Positions 1 through 6,376 of a DNA stretch of 9,502 nucleotides are shown here, in pieces. How positions within the stretch are numbered: the first letter of the stretch is position 1; each line of letters opens with the position of its first letter. Under the pieces are notes generated by a model. That model was not told the DNA's origin, did no database searches, and saw only the letters and a program-made list of their open reading frames with translations. The position numbers and the translations under genes were made by a program. Location: assembly GCA_025464425.1 (NCBI GenBank), contig JAODGV010000001.1:1-9502 (forward strand), read 5' to 3'. Source of the DNA: Methanosarcinales archaeon. GTDB lineage: Archaea > Halobacteriota > Syntropharchaeia > Alkanophagales > Methanospirareceae.

Positions 1-2
1 TT

Positions 3-59
3 TATAGGGTAATGCGCGTTCGGGACTTCATGGTTTCGGAACTACTGGACGAACTGTAA
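3..59 (+). CDS. possible C-terminal tail of an upstream gene (partial)
   Basis: The frame starting at base 3 is open from the window edge to a TAA at 57-59 and would encode an 18-residue C-terminus ending in ELLDEL. The other two plus frames stop within the first 12 bases, so this is the only plus frame that could carry an upstream gene into the window. The charged, helical-looking end is compatible with a real protein tail. Eighteen codons is too little to identify a family, and the openness could be chance. It does not resemble the C-terminus I would expect of a fumarase beta subunit. Confidence 0.3.
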   Translation, partial: YRVMRVRDFMVSELLDEL

Positions 60-61
60 AC

Positions 62-90
62 TTTAAAACCTTAAAGTCACTTATAAAAAG
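62..90 (+). promoter_or_regulatory. TATA-like elements upstream of the fumarase gene
   Basis: Two A/T-rich boxes lie here: TTTAAAA at 62-68 and TTATAAAAA at 81-89. The first is about 31 nt before the ATG at 96. The second is about 26 nt before an in-frame TTG at 111, which would suit a leaderless transcript starting at that TTG. No Shine-Dalgarno sequence precedes either start. This is inference from archaeal promoter spacing; no transcript data are available. Confidence 0.4.
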
Positions 91-95
91 AGCAG

Positions 96-959
96 ATGAT
101 CACCACTGGATTGATAAGAGAAGTGACACTGGCTATCCTGAGGAAAGCGGAAACAAGCCTGCCCGGAGATGTAAAAGAAGCATTAATTCGTGCATATGGC
201 AGTGAAACAGACGAGATCGCAAGAGTACAGCTGAAGGCGATACTTGATAATATAAAACTTGCTGAGGAACTCCACAGACCTATGTGTCAGGATACAGGCA
301 TTCCTATATTCTTCATCAAGCTCGGGCACTGCTCTATCGCACCAGAGGATATAGAAGCAGGCATAATGAAGGGTGTAGAAGCTGCTACGGTGCTGGTACC
401 GTTACGACCCAATGTGGTAGACCCGCTAACGCGTGAAGGTGCGGGTAACACCGGCGAGAGGATACCACACATCTATTATGAAGCTGCGGATATTGATGGG
501 CTGGAGATAACCGTACTGCCAAAAGGCGGGGGTGCTGAGAATGTGAGCGCATATACAATGCTGACGCCACATGAGCAACTGAACGGGCTAAGGGATTTTG
601 TGCTTAATTCGGTGCTCGCCGCTGCGGGTAAGCCGTGTCCACCAACGATCATCGGCGTGGGTATTGGTGGCACAGCAGATATGGCGATGTGGCTCGCAAA
701 AGTGGCATTGCTCAGACCCGTTGGTGTGGCGCATCCCGATATGAGGATAGCACAGATGGAGCATGAATTGCTTGAAGCGGTGAATAGTCTTGGTATTGGA
801 CCCATGGGGCTGGGTGGTAAAACCACCGCACTTGAACTCCATATAGAAACTGCCGGTACACACATAACGAGCCTGCCGGTAGCAATCAGCTTTCAGTGCT
901 GGGCTGCCCGTAAAGCCACTGTGAGAATACACAATGATGGTACGGTGGAATACATGTGA
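96..959 (+). CDS. fumA: class I fumarate hydratase, alpha subunit
   Basis: This is the 287-residue alpha subunit of the two-subunit, oxygen-sensitive class I fumarase (also the TtdA tartrate dehydratase family). It interconverts fumarate and malate in the cytoplasm using a [4Fe-4S] cluster. The three cysteines expected to hold the cluster are visible: C64 in MCQDTGIP, C181 in GKPCPP and C268 in FQCWAARK. Other family blocks are PLRPNVVDPLTRE (about 102-114), the glycine-rich KGGGAENVSA (143-152) and GVGIGGTAD (187-195). Length matches stand-alone archaeal alpha subunits. The beta subunit is not in the window, so it must be encoded outside it. The start is uncertain: TTG at 111 gives an N-terminus closer in length to the Methanocaldococcus homologue as I recall it, and has a better-spaced TATA box. 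Tartrate dehydratase alpha cannot be excluded by sequence alone. Confidence 0.93.
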   Translation: MITTGLIREVTLAILRKAETSLPGDVKEALIRAYGSETDEIARVQLKAILDNIKLAEELHRPMCQDTGIPIFFIKLGHCSIAPEDIEAGIMKGVEAATVLVPLRPNVVDPLTREGAGNTGERIPHIYYEAADIDGLEITVLPKGGGAENVSAYTMLTPHEQLNGLRDFVLNSVLAAAGKPCPPTIIGVGIGGTADMAMWLAKVALLRPVGVAHPDMRIAQMEHELLEAVNSLGIGPMGLGGKTTALELHIETAGTHITSLPVAISFQCWAARKATVRIHNDGTVEYM

Positions 960-975
960 ACATTTTGCAGCTGGT

Positions 976-1023
976 GGTCGAGTATTTGGTCGAGTATTTG
1001 GTCGAGTATTAGGTCGAGTATTA
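976..1023 (+). repeat. four tandem copies of a 12-bp repeat
   Basis: Four contiguous 12-bp units fill 976-987, 988-999, 1000-1011 and 1012-1023. Units 1 and 2 are GGTCGAGTATTT. Units 3 and 4 are GGTCGAGTATTA, so the only difference is the last base. The array lies in the 112-nt gap between the fumarase stop and the synthase start. It ends 15-20 bp upstream of the synthase TATA box, where an archaeal activator or repressor could bind. The unit has no internal palindrome. It may be a regulatory array or a simple slippage-generated minisatellite; the sequence does not decide. Confidence 0.92.
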
Positions 1024-1037
1024 AGTGGATAAAAGTC

Positions 1038-1046
1038 TTTTATAAT
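1038..1046 (+). promoter_or_regulatory. TATA box for the citramalate/isopropylmalate synthase gene
   Basis: TTTTATAATA spans about 1037-1046, directly downstream of the 12-bp repeat array. Its centre is about 32 nt before ATG 1074 and 26 nt before TTG 1068. That predicts transcription starting at or just before the start codon, giving a leaderless or nearly leaderless mRNA. No Shine-Dalgarno sequence is present in the short leader. Its presence suggests that this gene has its own promoter and does not depend on read-through from the fumarase gene. Confidence 0.55.
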
Positions 1047-1073
1047 ATCACACCACCTTTATTTAGATTGACC

Positions 1074-2558
1074 ATGGCTGAAGACATCACTCTCCGGATA
1101 CTGGACACCACATTGCGTGATGGTGAGCAGACCCCGGGCGTATCATTAACACCGGAGCAGAAACTGCAAATTGCACGGCAGCTCGATATTCTCGGTGTTG
1201 ATATCATAGAGGCTGGGACACCGATAGTATCTCAGGGTGAACGGCGAGCAATAAAGCTAATAACGGGCGAAGGCTTAAATGCAGAGATAAGTGCTTTCGC
1301 TCGGCTCATACAGGCGGATATGGATGCCGCAATAGATTGTGATGTAGATACTGTGAATCTTGTTGCACCCGTCTCCGATGCACATATCGAGAAGAAATTG
1401 AGGATAGACCGCGAAAGGTTGAGAGAAATGGTGGTGGAAGCAGCGGAATACGTGAAGAAGCACGGGTTGAAGGTGGAGATAAGCGCAGAAGATGCATCAA
1501 GAGCAGACATGGGGTTTCTCAAATCGCTATTTGGCGAACTCTCTCACGTCGTGGACCGGCTCTGCTTCTGTGATACTGTGGGTGTGCTCTATCCAGAGCG
1601 AACGAAGGAGATATTCAGTGCCCTGTCGGTTTTCGATACCTCAATCGCTGTCCACTGTCATAACGATTTTGGATTGGCAACTGCGAACTCAATTGCTGCT
1701 GTGATGGCTGGTGCACAGGTCGTGCATGTAACGGTGAACGGGCTGGGCGAGCGGGCGGGTAATGCATCACTTGAGGAGGTGGGTACCGCGCTCGATATGC
1801 TATACGGTGTGAAGCCGGGGATAGCAAAAGAACGGCTGTACGAGACTTCCCGGCTGGTGCGTAACCTGACGAAGATGCCTGTGGCACCAAATAAACCCCT
1901 CATCGGTGATAATGCATTCACACATGAGTCAGGTATGCACGTGCATGGTACACTTGCGGATACGAGCTTATATGAGCCGATGGATCCTGAGCTGATAGGC
2001 AGGAAGAGGCGATTCGCTTTCGGTAAGCACACAGGCAAAGCCTCAGTGAAGATGGCACTGGAAGAGATGGGCATCTCGGCTGATGAGTCACAGACGCAGA
2101 AGATACTATCAAAACTGAAAGAGCTCGGTGATAAGGGCAAACTGATAACAGATTCCGATTTCCAGGCAATTGTGGATGATATACTCCGAATAGAACGCAA
2201 GGAACGTATAAAGCTCATTGACCTCTCCGTTGTCTCAGGTAAGAATGTATATCCAACGGCATCTATAAGACTGTCAATGGATGGTGAGGATGTAGTGGAG
2301 GCGGGAGTCGGTGTTGGTCCCGTGGACGCTGCGATAAATGCACTCCGAAAAGCTATGTCACGTTCGCAGATGGACGACCTGCAGCTTGAGGAGTATCATG
2401 TGGATGCCATTACGGGTGGCACAGACGCACTGGTGAACGTGGTGGTGAAGATGAGCAGGGGTGACAGAACGATAACAGCGAGTGGTGTGAGTGAAGATAT
2501 AGTCCTTGCATCAATGCATGCCATGATTAAATGCGTCAATCGGCTATACAGTTCATAG
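1074..2558 (+). CDS. cimA: (R)-citramalate synthase / 2-isopropylmalate synthase family protein
   Basis: This 494-residue cytoplasmic acyl-CoA condensing enzyme of the LeuA/CimA/AksA family joins acetyl-CoA to a 2-oxoacid. The product is citramalate (isoleucine route, from pyruvate) or 2-isopropylmalate (leucine route). The TIM-barrel catalytic domain spans about residues 6-275: DTTLRDGEQTPG (11-22) carries the metal-binding Asp and catalytic Arg, HCHNDFG (194-200) carries the metal-binding histidines, and NGLGERAGNASLEE (222-235) is the family signature. A linker with HESGMHVHG (284-292) leads to a C-terminal LeuA-type allosteric domain (about 370-494), where feedback control by the end-product amino acid would act. 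The GERRAIKLIT...LNAEI region looks more like Methanocaldococcus CimA than LeuA from memory, hence the symbol, but substrate is not certain. ATG 1074 is chosen over TTG 1068 because of its position and the family N-terminus. Confidence 0.85.
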   Translation: MAEDITLRILDTTLRDGEQTPGVSLTPEQKLQIARQLDILGVDIIEAGTPIVSQGERRAIKLITGEGLNAEISAFARLIQADMDAAIDCDVDTVNLVAPVSDAHIEKKLRIDRERLREMVVEAAEYVKKHGLKVEISAEDASRADMGFLKSLFGELSHVVDRLCFCDTVGVLYPERTKEIFSALSVFDTSIAVHCHNDFGLATANSIAAVMAGAQVVHVTVNGLGERAGNASLEEVGTALDMLYGVKPGIAKERLYETSRLVRNLTKMPVAPNKPLIGDNAFTHESGMHVHGTLADTSLYEPMDPELIGRKRRFAFGKHTGKASVKMALEEMGISADESQTQKILSKLKELGDKGKLITDSDFQAIVDDILRIERKERIKLIDLSVVSGKNVYPTASIRLSMDGEDVVEAGVGVGPVDAAINALRKAMSRSQMDDLQLEEYHVDAITGGTDALVNVVVKMSRGDRTITASGVSEDIVLASMHAMIKCVNRLYSS

Positions 2559-3012
2559 CAACCAGGTCTATTGCTCCGGCTGGACAATGATCAACACACG
2601 CACGACAGAACTCGGGCGGTTTAAATGCTCGTTTACATCTATTCGCATTCAGTAACCGCACTTTCCCTTCTTCTATGCCCAGTACCAGCTCGTCTTCGTA
2701 CCTGCCACCTTTGCCGTACAGAAGCTCTTCATTCTCCAATCGGTTCTCCTCACACACCACTGTACATATACCGCAACCTATGCACTTATCATCATCTATC
2801 ATCAAGCCCGTGAGTTCTTTAGCCGTGGCTGGTAGAATCGCATACAGCCTCCGCAGGTTATCACTGTATTCAGGTTCGAGCAGTAAAGGGCAATCTTCAG
2901 GACTCGCTTCCCTCGCTATCAACCTTGCGGCAAAGCCCATGCATACTGTGCCACATCGCTTGCAGTTGGTTCTCGGTAAAAGGTTGTACACCTCAATCAC
3001 TGATACCGGCAT
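2536..3012 (-). CDS. iron-sulfur protein: FeS (PF04060-like) domain plus ferredoxin domain
   Basis: This 158-residue soluble protein appears able to bind up to three Fe-S clusters and is probably an electron carrier or an accessory subunit of a larger redox enzyme. The N-terminal block LLPRTNCKRCGTVCMGFA, with C17, C20, C24 and C41, resembles the PF04060 module seen in CODH/ACS corrinoid proteins and RnfB, though its third Cys is one residue closer than usual. A ferredoxin-like part follows: C77-x2-C80-x2-C83-x3-C87, then C126-x9-C136-x2-C139-x3-C143-Pro. The spacing before C136 is wider than in a standard 2[4Fe-4S] ferredoxin. No signal peptide or membrane helix is seen. Its last 23 bp overlap the 3' end of the convergent synthase gene. 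The exact partner enzyme is unknown. Confidence 0.8.
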   Translation of the reverse strand: MPVSVIEVYNLLPRTNCKRCGTVCMGFAARLIAREASPEDCPLLLEPEYSDNLRRLYAILPATAKELTGLMIDDDKCIGCGICTVVCEENRLENEELLYGKGGRYEDELVLGIEEGKVRLLNANRCKRAFKPPEFCRACVDHCPAGAIDLVAMNCIAD

Positions 3013-3037
3013 CTTTTTACTCTATCCCAACTTCTTT

Positions 3038-3050
3038 GATTTTATATTAA
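3038..3050 (-). promoter_or_regulatory. TATA box for the minus-strand Fe-S protein gene
   Basis: Read on the minus strand this is TTAATATAAAATC, with TATAAAA at 3046-3040. It is centred about 31 nt ahead of the ATG that ends at 3012. No clear Shine-Dalgarno motif lies between, so a leader of only a few bases is predicted. The divergent coaD promoter lies about 70 bp away on the other strand. Confidence 0.5.
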
Positions 3051-3114
3051 CATGCCAATCTTAAAAACTCAACAACTTCGGGTTGAAATCATACATGCGA
3101 CCCGCAAGAGCTCT

Positions 3115-3122
3115 TTATCTTT
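3115..3122 (+). promoter_or_regulatory. TATA-like box for the coaD-acd unit
   Basis: TTTATCTT is centred about 27 nt before ATG 3145, the spacing expected for a leaderless archaeal transcript. It is a weaker TATA match than the others in this window. It is one reason for preferring ATG 3145 over the upstream ATG at 3052, because a start at 3052 would place this element inside the coding region. Confidence 0.4.
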
Positions 3123-3144
3123 GTCGAGCACTATATTCTATCCC

Positions 3145-3612
3145 ATGTGGAAGAGGCGAGTGGTGGTGGGTGGCACTTTTGACCCCTTGCACGATGGGCA
3201 TAAGCGATTGCTCAAGCAGGCATACGAGCTGAGCGGTAGCGATGGTGAGATAGTTATAGGCATAACGTCAGACAGGATGGTGAAAGCGAACAAGACAAGG
3301 CTGGTTCTACCTTTTCGGGTAAGAGCAGCCAATCTGGCTCAGTACATGTACAGGGAATATCAGGTGCGAGTGCGAACTGTGGAACTGAACGACAGGTATG
3401 GTATGACCCTGAATGAGGATGTAGATTATATTGTCATTTCACCTGAGACTTATGATGTCGCATTGCAGATAAACGAGTTGAGACGTGCGCGTGGCAGGAA
3501 ACCGATAAAGATAGTGAAGGTAGAGCACGCGAAGGCTGAGGATGGAAAGCCGATATCGTCAACACGTATAAAAGCGGGCGAGATAGATAAGCACGGGCAT
3601 CTCCTTGTATAA
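3145..3612 (+). CDS. coaD: phosphopantetheine adenylyltransferase (archaeal type)
   Basis: This 155-residue cytoplasmic nucleotidyltransferase transfers AMP from ATP to 4'-phosphopantetheine, giving dephospho-CoA, the penultimate step of CoA synthesis. The nucleotidyltransferase signature GGTFDPLHDGHKRLL (9-23) contains the H16-x-x-H19 ATP-binding motif. The second family motif, ISSTRI (138-143), sits near the C-terminus. Length fits archaeal PPATs (about 150-160). The frame is open upstream to an ATG at 3052, but that would add 31 residues with no family counterpart ahead of the beta strand MWKRRVVVGG. The next gene starts 15 nt after the stop, so the two are probably co-transcribed; that gene encodes a CoA-consuming ligase. 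Archaeal and bacterial PPATs differ strongly outside these motifs, so some databases label this gene COG1019 without using coaD. Confidence 0.92.
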   Translation: MWKRRVVVGGTFDPLHDGHKRLLKQAYELSGSDGEIVIGITSDRMVKANKTRLVLPFRVRAANLAQYMYREYQVRVRTVELNDRYGMTLNEDVDYIVISPETYDVALQINELRRARGRKPIKIVKVEHAKAEDGKPISSTRIKAGEIDKHGHLLV

Positions 3613-3627
3613 AGATAGATAATAAAC

Positions 3628-5673
3628 ATGCTTGACAGGATATTCAAACCGGAAACGGTCGCACTGGTTGGTGCAACGCCAAAAGAAGGTAAGGTTGGCA
3701 ATACGCTACTGAGGAATTTGATGGCGTCACATGAGTTGCGTGTTTATGCTGTGAACCCAAAGTACGAGAATATACATGGATTGAGATGTTATCCTTCTCT
3801 GGACGCCATAGATGATGATGTAGACCTCGCCGTTATTGCGATACCCGCGGTTAATGTACCGGACGTGTTAGTGCAGTGTGGTGAGAATGCTATAAAGAAC
3901 GTGGTTGTGATATCCGCGGGTTTCAAGGAAGCGGGTCGTGAAGGCGCAGTGCTCGAATCCGAACTCATCAGGATCAGTAAAGAATACAACCTGCGGCTTG
4001 TGGGTCCCAATTGTCTGGGTGTAATAGATACGTACGCGAATCTGAATGCGACTTTTGGCAGAACTATGCCAGACAAAGGTTGTATAGCGTTCCTCAGTCA
4101 ATCTGGCGCGTTTGCTCTCGCTGTTATTGACTGGTCGAAAGCAGCGGGTGTGGGATTCAGTAAGATCGTATCTCTCGGTAACAAAGCAGTGCTCGACGAA
4201 TGCCACTTCATGGAATACCTGGCTGGCGATAGCGATACGAAGGTGATAGCGATGTATCTCGAGGATGTGAGTGATGGACGCAGGTTCATGCGTGTAGCAA
4301 GCAGGATATCGAAGACAAAGCCGGTGGTGGTGATGAAGAGTGGTAAGACCGAAGCGGGTTCAAAGGCGGCTTCCAGCCACACCGGCAGCATAGCGGGCAG
4401 TGTAGAAGCGTTCAAAGCGGCATTTGAGCAATCGGGTGTTGTAGAAGCGGAATCAATCAATGACCTCTTCGATTTCGCACTCACACTGTCACGAATCACG
4501 AGCATAAAGAGAGGTGGTGGTGTAGCGATAGTGACGAACTCCGGTGGTCCGGGAGTTATGGCTGCGGACGCCGTTGAGGAATACGGCTTGAAACTCGCTT
4601 CGTTTGAGCGTAATACCATGGATAAGCTCCTGCCACTTCAGCTCGCCAATTCTTATAACCCGGTTGACGTGCGTGGTGATGCCACATCAGACAAATTTGG
4701 TACCGCACTGGAGATAGTTGCAAGAGATGAACGTGTGAGTGCGATTATCGCCATCCTATCACCCACAGCACCGATAGATTTCGATAAGGCATGCACTTAT
4801 GTCCTGGCGGCAGACGCGCTGAAACCGGTCATCCCGGTATTCATGGGCGGTGCATCGGTGACGAAGGCGGTTGAAGTACTGAACCAGCACGGGATAACAA
4901 ACTATTTCGATCCCGTGAGAGCAGTGAAGACGCTCAAAGCGGTCAGTGACTACGAGGAGATGCAGGCACGAGTATATGAACCACCACAGCATTTCGATGT
5001 GGATACACACCTTATCAGGAAGCGGTTACAGCAGAAGCAAGCACTGGACTATGAGCTGCTAACTGCCTATGGTATTCCTGTACCGGCATATGGCAAGGCG
5101 GTGAGTGCGGATGCAGCACTTGAAATAGCCGATCGGATTGGCTATCCTGTGGCAATGAAGATTTTATCACCCGATATAGTACACAAGACCGATGTGGGCT
5201 GTGTGAAGCTAAATGTATACAGAGAAGCAGTAAAGGAAAACTTCTTCGAGATAATGCGCAGGGGTGAGAAATACACCAGTGCGAGACGTATTGATGGCGT
5301 TCTCGTACAGCAGATGATTGAGGGTGGGAGGGAAGTGATCATCGGCATGAAACGAGACAGGCATTTCGGTCCCCTTGTTATGTTTGGACTGGGTGGTATC
5401 TATGTCGAGGTCTTCAAGGATGTCTCATTCAGAATCGCACCATTAAGTAAGAGGGATGCGGAGGAGATGATACATAAAGTCCGGGCTTACAGGATATTAC
5501 GGGGTGTGAGGGGCGAGCCAACGTCGGACATCAACTCGCTCATTGATATACTGCTCAGGTTCTCTCAGTTATGTGTGGAGTTTCCGGAGATACTGGAAGC
5601 GGATTTGAACCCGATCAAGGTGTTAGAATCAGGCTGCTATGTGGTTGATTTCAAGATGGTAACGCGCATGTGA
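3628..5673 (+). CDS. acd: acetyl/acyl-CoA synthetase (ADP-forming), fused alpha-beta subunits
   Basis: This 681-residue cytoplasmic enzyme converts an acyl-CoA, ADP and phosphate to the free acid, CoA and ATP, conserving energy by substrate-level phosphorylation during acetate or organic acid formation. The alpha part comes first: a CoA-binding Rossmann domain (about 8-100, with VGATPKEGKVG), GPNCLG at 126-131, SQSGA at 157-161 and the SSHTGS block at 249-254, in which H251 is the expected phosphohistidine. A further CoA-ligase domain (about 290-440) contains TNSGGPG. The beta part is an ATP-grasp domain (about 465-681), with VHKTDVGCVKLN holding the second conserved histidine, H519. Some archaea encode alpha and beta separately; here they are one chain of normal fused length. 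Bacterial protein lysine acetyltransferases share the domain set but carry an extra GNAT domain, absent here. Acyl specificity cannot be read from sequence. Confidence 0.92.
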   Translation: MLDRIFKPETVALVGATPKEGKVGNTLLRNLMASHELRVYAVNPKYENIHGLRCYPSLDAIDDDVDLAVIAIPAVNVPDVLVQCGENAIKNVVVISAGFKEAGREGAVLESELIRISKEYNLRLVGPNCLGVIDTYANLNATFGRTMPDKGCIAFLSQSGAFALAVIDWSKAAGVGFSKIVSLGNKAVLDECHFMEYLAGDSDTKVIAMYLEDVSDGRRFMRVASRISKTKPVVVMKSGKTEAGSKAASSHTGSIAGSVEAFKAAFEQSGVVEAESINDLFDFALTLSRITSIKRGGGVAIVTNSGGPGVMAADAVEEYGLKLASFERNTMDKLLPLQLANSYNPVDVRGDATSDKFGTALEIVARDERVSAIIAILSPTAPIDFDKACTYVLAADALKPVIPVFMGGASVTKAVEVLNQHGITNYFDPVRAVKTLKAVSDYEEMQARVYEPPQHFDVDTHLIRKRLQQKQALDYELLTAYGIPVPAYGKAVSADAALEIADRIGYPVAMKILSPDIVHKTDVGCVKLNVYREAVKENFFEIMRRGEKYTSARRIDGVLVQQMIEGGREVIIGMKRDRHFGPLVMFGLGGIYVEVFKDVSFRIAPLSKRDAEEMIHKVRAYRILRGVRGEPTSDINSLIDILLRFSQLCVEFPEILEADLNPIKVLESGCYVVDFKMVTRM

Positions 5674-5721
5674 GTCTCTTACGATGCTTATTTCAACCCC
5701 CACAACAAATGTAGGCGTGTC

Positions 5722-6333
5722 TCACACCGGGATATGTCCGCGAGGTGATTCTATGAAATGCTGAACCAGAATCCGCATCGCTTCCTTCTCCCTGCGTCCA
5801 CCACATCGGTCCACTATCCTGACATAATCCTGTATCTGCATCTTTATACGCGCCCTATCCTGATCTTCCTCCTGAATATCGTATCTCGATGCGAGAACAG
5901 CCGCCTCTATAACTGCGTTGCACCCTCTGTTTATTCCGCATATCTTCTTATTCTGTATTGCCACTGCGAACGGAGTCAGCATGAACATGAGATAGTCTGC
6001 CCGTTCCGCTATCATGCGACAGCGAAACAGTATCCACGAATTCGCACCTATCAGCACAGGAAAGCCATGAAATCGTGCAAAATCGTTTTCCGCGAGGTTA
6101 CCAACCAGAGCTTTAACGAAGAGCATTGCATCCTCTGTTACATTCGCAGCCAGTTGCATCGTTGCTTTCACGTTTGATAACGTCTTTGAACCTCTGTACA
6201 ATTCCATACAATATTTACCCGATTCGTTATGTATGCCAACCGGTGCTGCATTGCGTTCACCCGATAGAGACTGTGTAGTGGCTATCACTTCAGAAATACC
6301 TTCACGTAATCCAGCCTCTATCAAATCTGTCAT
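5722..6333 (-). CDS. DUF447 family protein, probable flavin (FMN)-binding
   Basis: This 203-residue soluble protein belongs to the mostly archaeal DUF447 family, whose fold is related to the split-barrel FMN-binding flavin reductases. No reaction is established. Recognisable blocks are GISEVIATT (12-20), the NAAPVGI strand (28-34), YRGSKTLSN (46-54), LAANVTEDAMLFVKAL (61-76) and the C-terminal NRGCNAVIEAAVLASR (135-150). The open frame extends 26 residues further upstream, but that stretch shows no family similarity. Internal ATG at 6333 matches the usual MTDLxExGxxEGISE start and has a TATA box 24 nt ahead. The gene lies 43 bp downstream of the FrhB-like gene on the same strand, so both may also be read from the FrhB promoter. 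The pairing suggests a flavin or F420 redox role, which is inference. It converges on acd with a 48-bp gap. Confidence 0.85.
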   Translation of the reverse strand: MTDLIEAGLREGISEVIATTQSLSGERNAAPVGIHNESGKYCMELYRGSKTLSNVKATMQLAANVTEDAMLFVKALVGNLAENDFARFHGFPVLIGANSWILFRCRMIAERADYLMFMLTPFAVAIQNKKICGINRGCNAVIEAAVLASRYDIQEEDQDRARIKMQIQDYVRIVDRCGGRREKEAMRILVQHFIESPRGHIPV

Positions 6334-6350
6334 TGCTCTGGTAGTGGTGC

Positions 6351-6363
6351 TGAATTGTAAAAA
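6351..6363 (-). promoter_or_regulatory. TATA-like box ahead of the DUF447 gene
   Basis: On the minus strand, CTTTTTACAATTC is centred about 24 nt upstream of the ATG ending at 6333. It is a moderate match to archaeal TATA elements. It would allow DUF447 to be transcribed alone as a leaderless mRNA, in addition to read-through from the FrhB-like gene, whose stop is at 6377. Confidence 0.35.
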
Positions 6364-6376
6364 GAAAGATGAAGAT

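Noticed and set aside
476..865. Long open frame on the minus strand opposite the fumarase gene.
   Set aside because: Low-complexity Ser/Pro/Ala-rich translation typical of the antisense of a conserved gene; no start signal and no recognisable domain.
957..1076. The fumarase and the synthase are in the same reading frame, separated by one TGA (957-959) with no other stop up to ATG 1074; possible stop-codon read-through fusion.
   Set aside because: About 38 open codons can easily occur by chance. The gap contains a 12-bp repeat that cannot break the frame and a TATA box, the fumarase ends at its normal length, and the translated gap (WSSI repeats) has no domain character.
1658..2218. 186-codon minus-strand frame opposite the synthase.
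   Set aside because: Mirror of a strongly conserved coding sequence; Ser-rich composition without motifs.
2675..3064. 129-codon plus-strand frame opposite the Fe-S protein gene.
   Set aside because: The minus strand encodes clear cysteine cluster motifs with a TATA box; the plus-strand translation is Ser/Tyr-rich noise.
3067..3083. Short inverted repeat (TCAAC/GTTGA around TTCGG) between the divergent Fe-S and coaD genes.
   Set aside because: Only five base pairs with an 8-base loop; too weak to claim as an operator or terminator.
3052..3144. Upstream ATG at 3052 as the start of coaD, adding 31 residues.
   Set aside because: The extension has no family counterpart, would contain the predicted TATA element, and archaeal PPATs normally begin just before the GGTFDPLH strand.
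5674..5721. Possible terminator in the 48-bp gap between convergent acd and DUF447.
   Set aside because: No convincing hairpin or T-tract was found on either strand.
5758..6177. 139-codon plus-strand frame opposite the DUF447 gene.
   Set aside because: The DUF447 family blocks on the minus strand are clear; the plus-strand product is Cys/His/Tyr-rich without structure.
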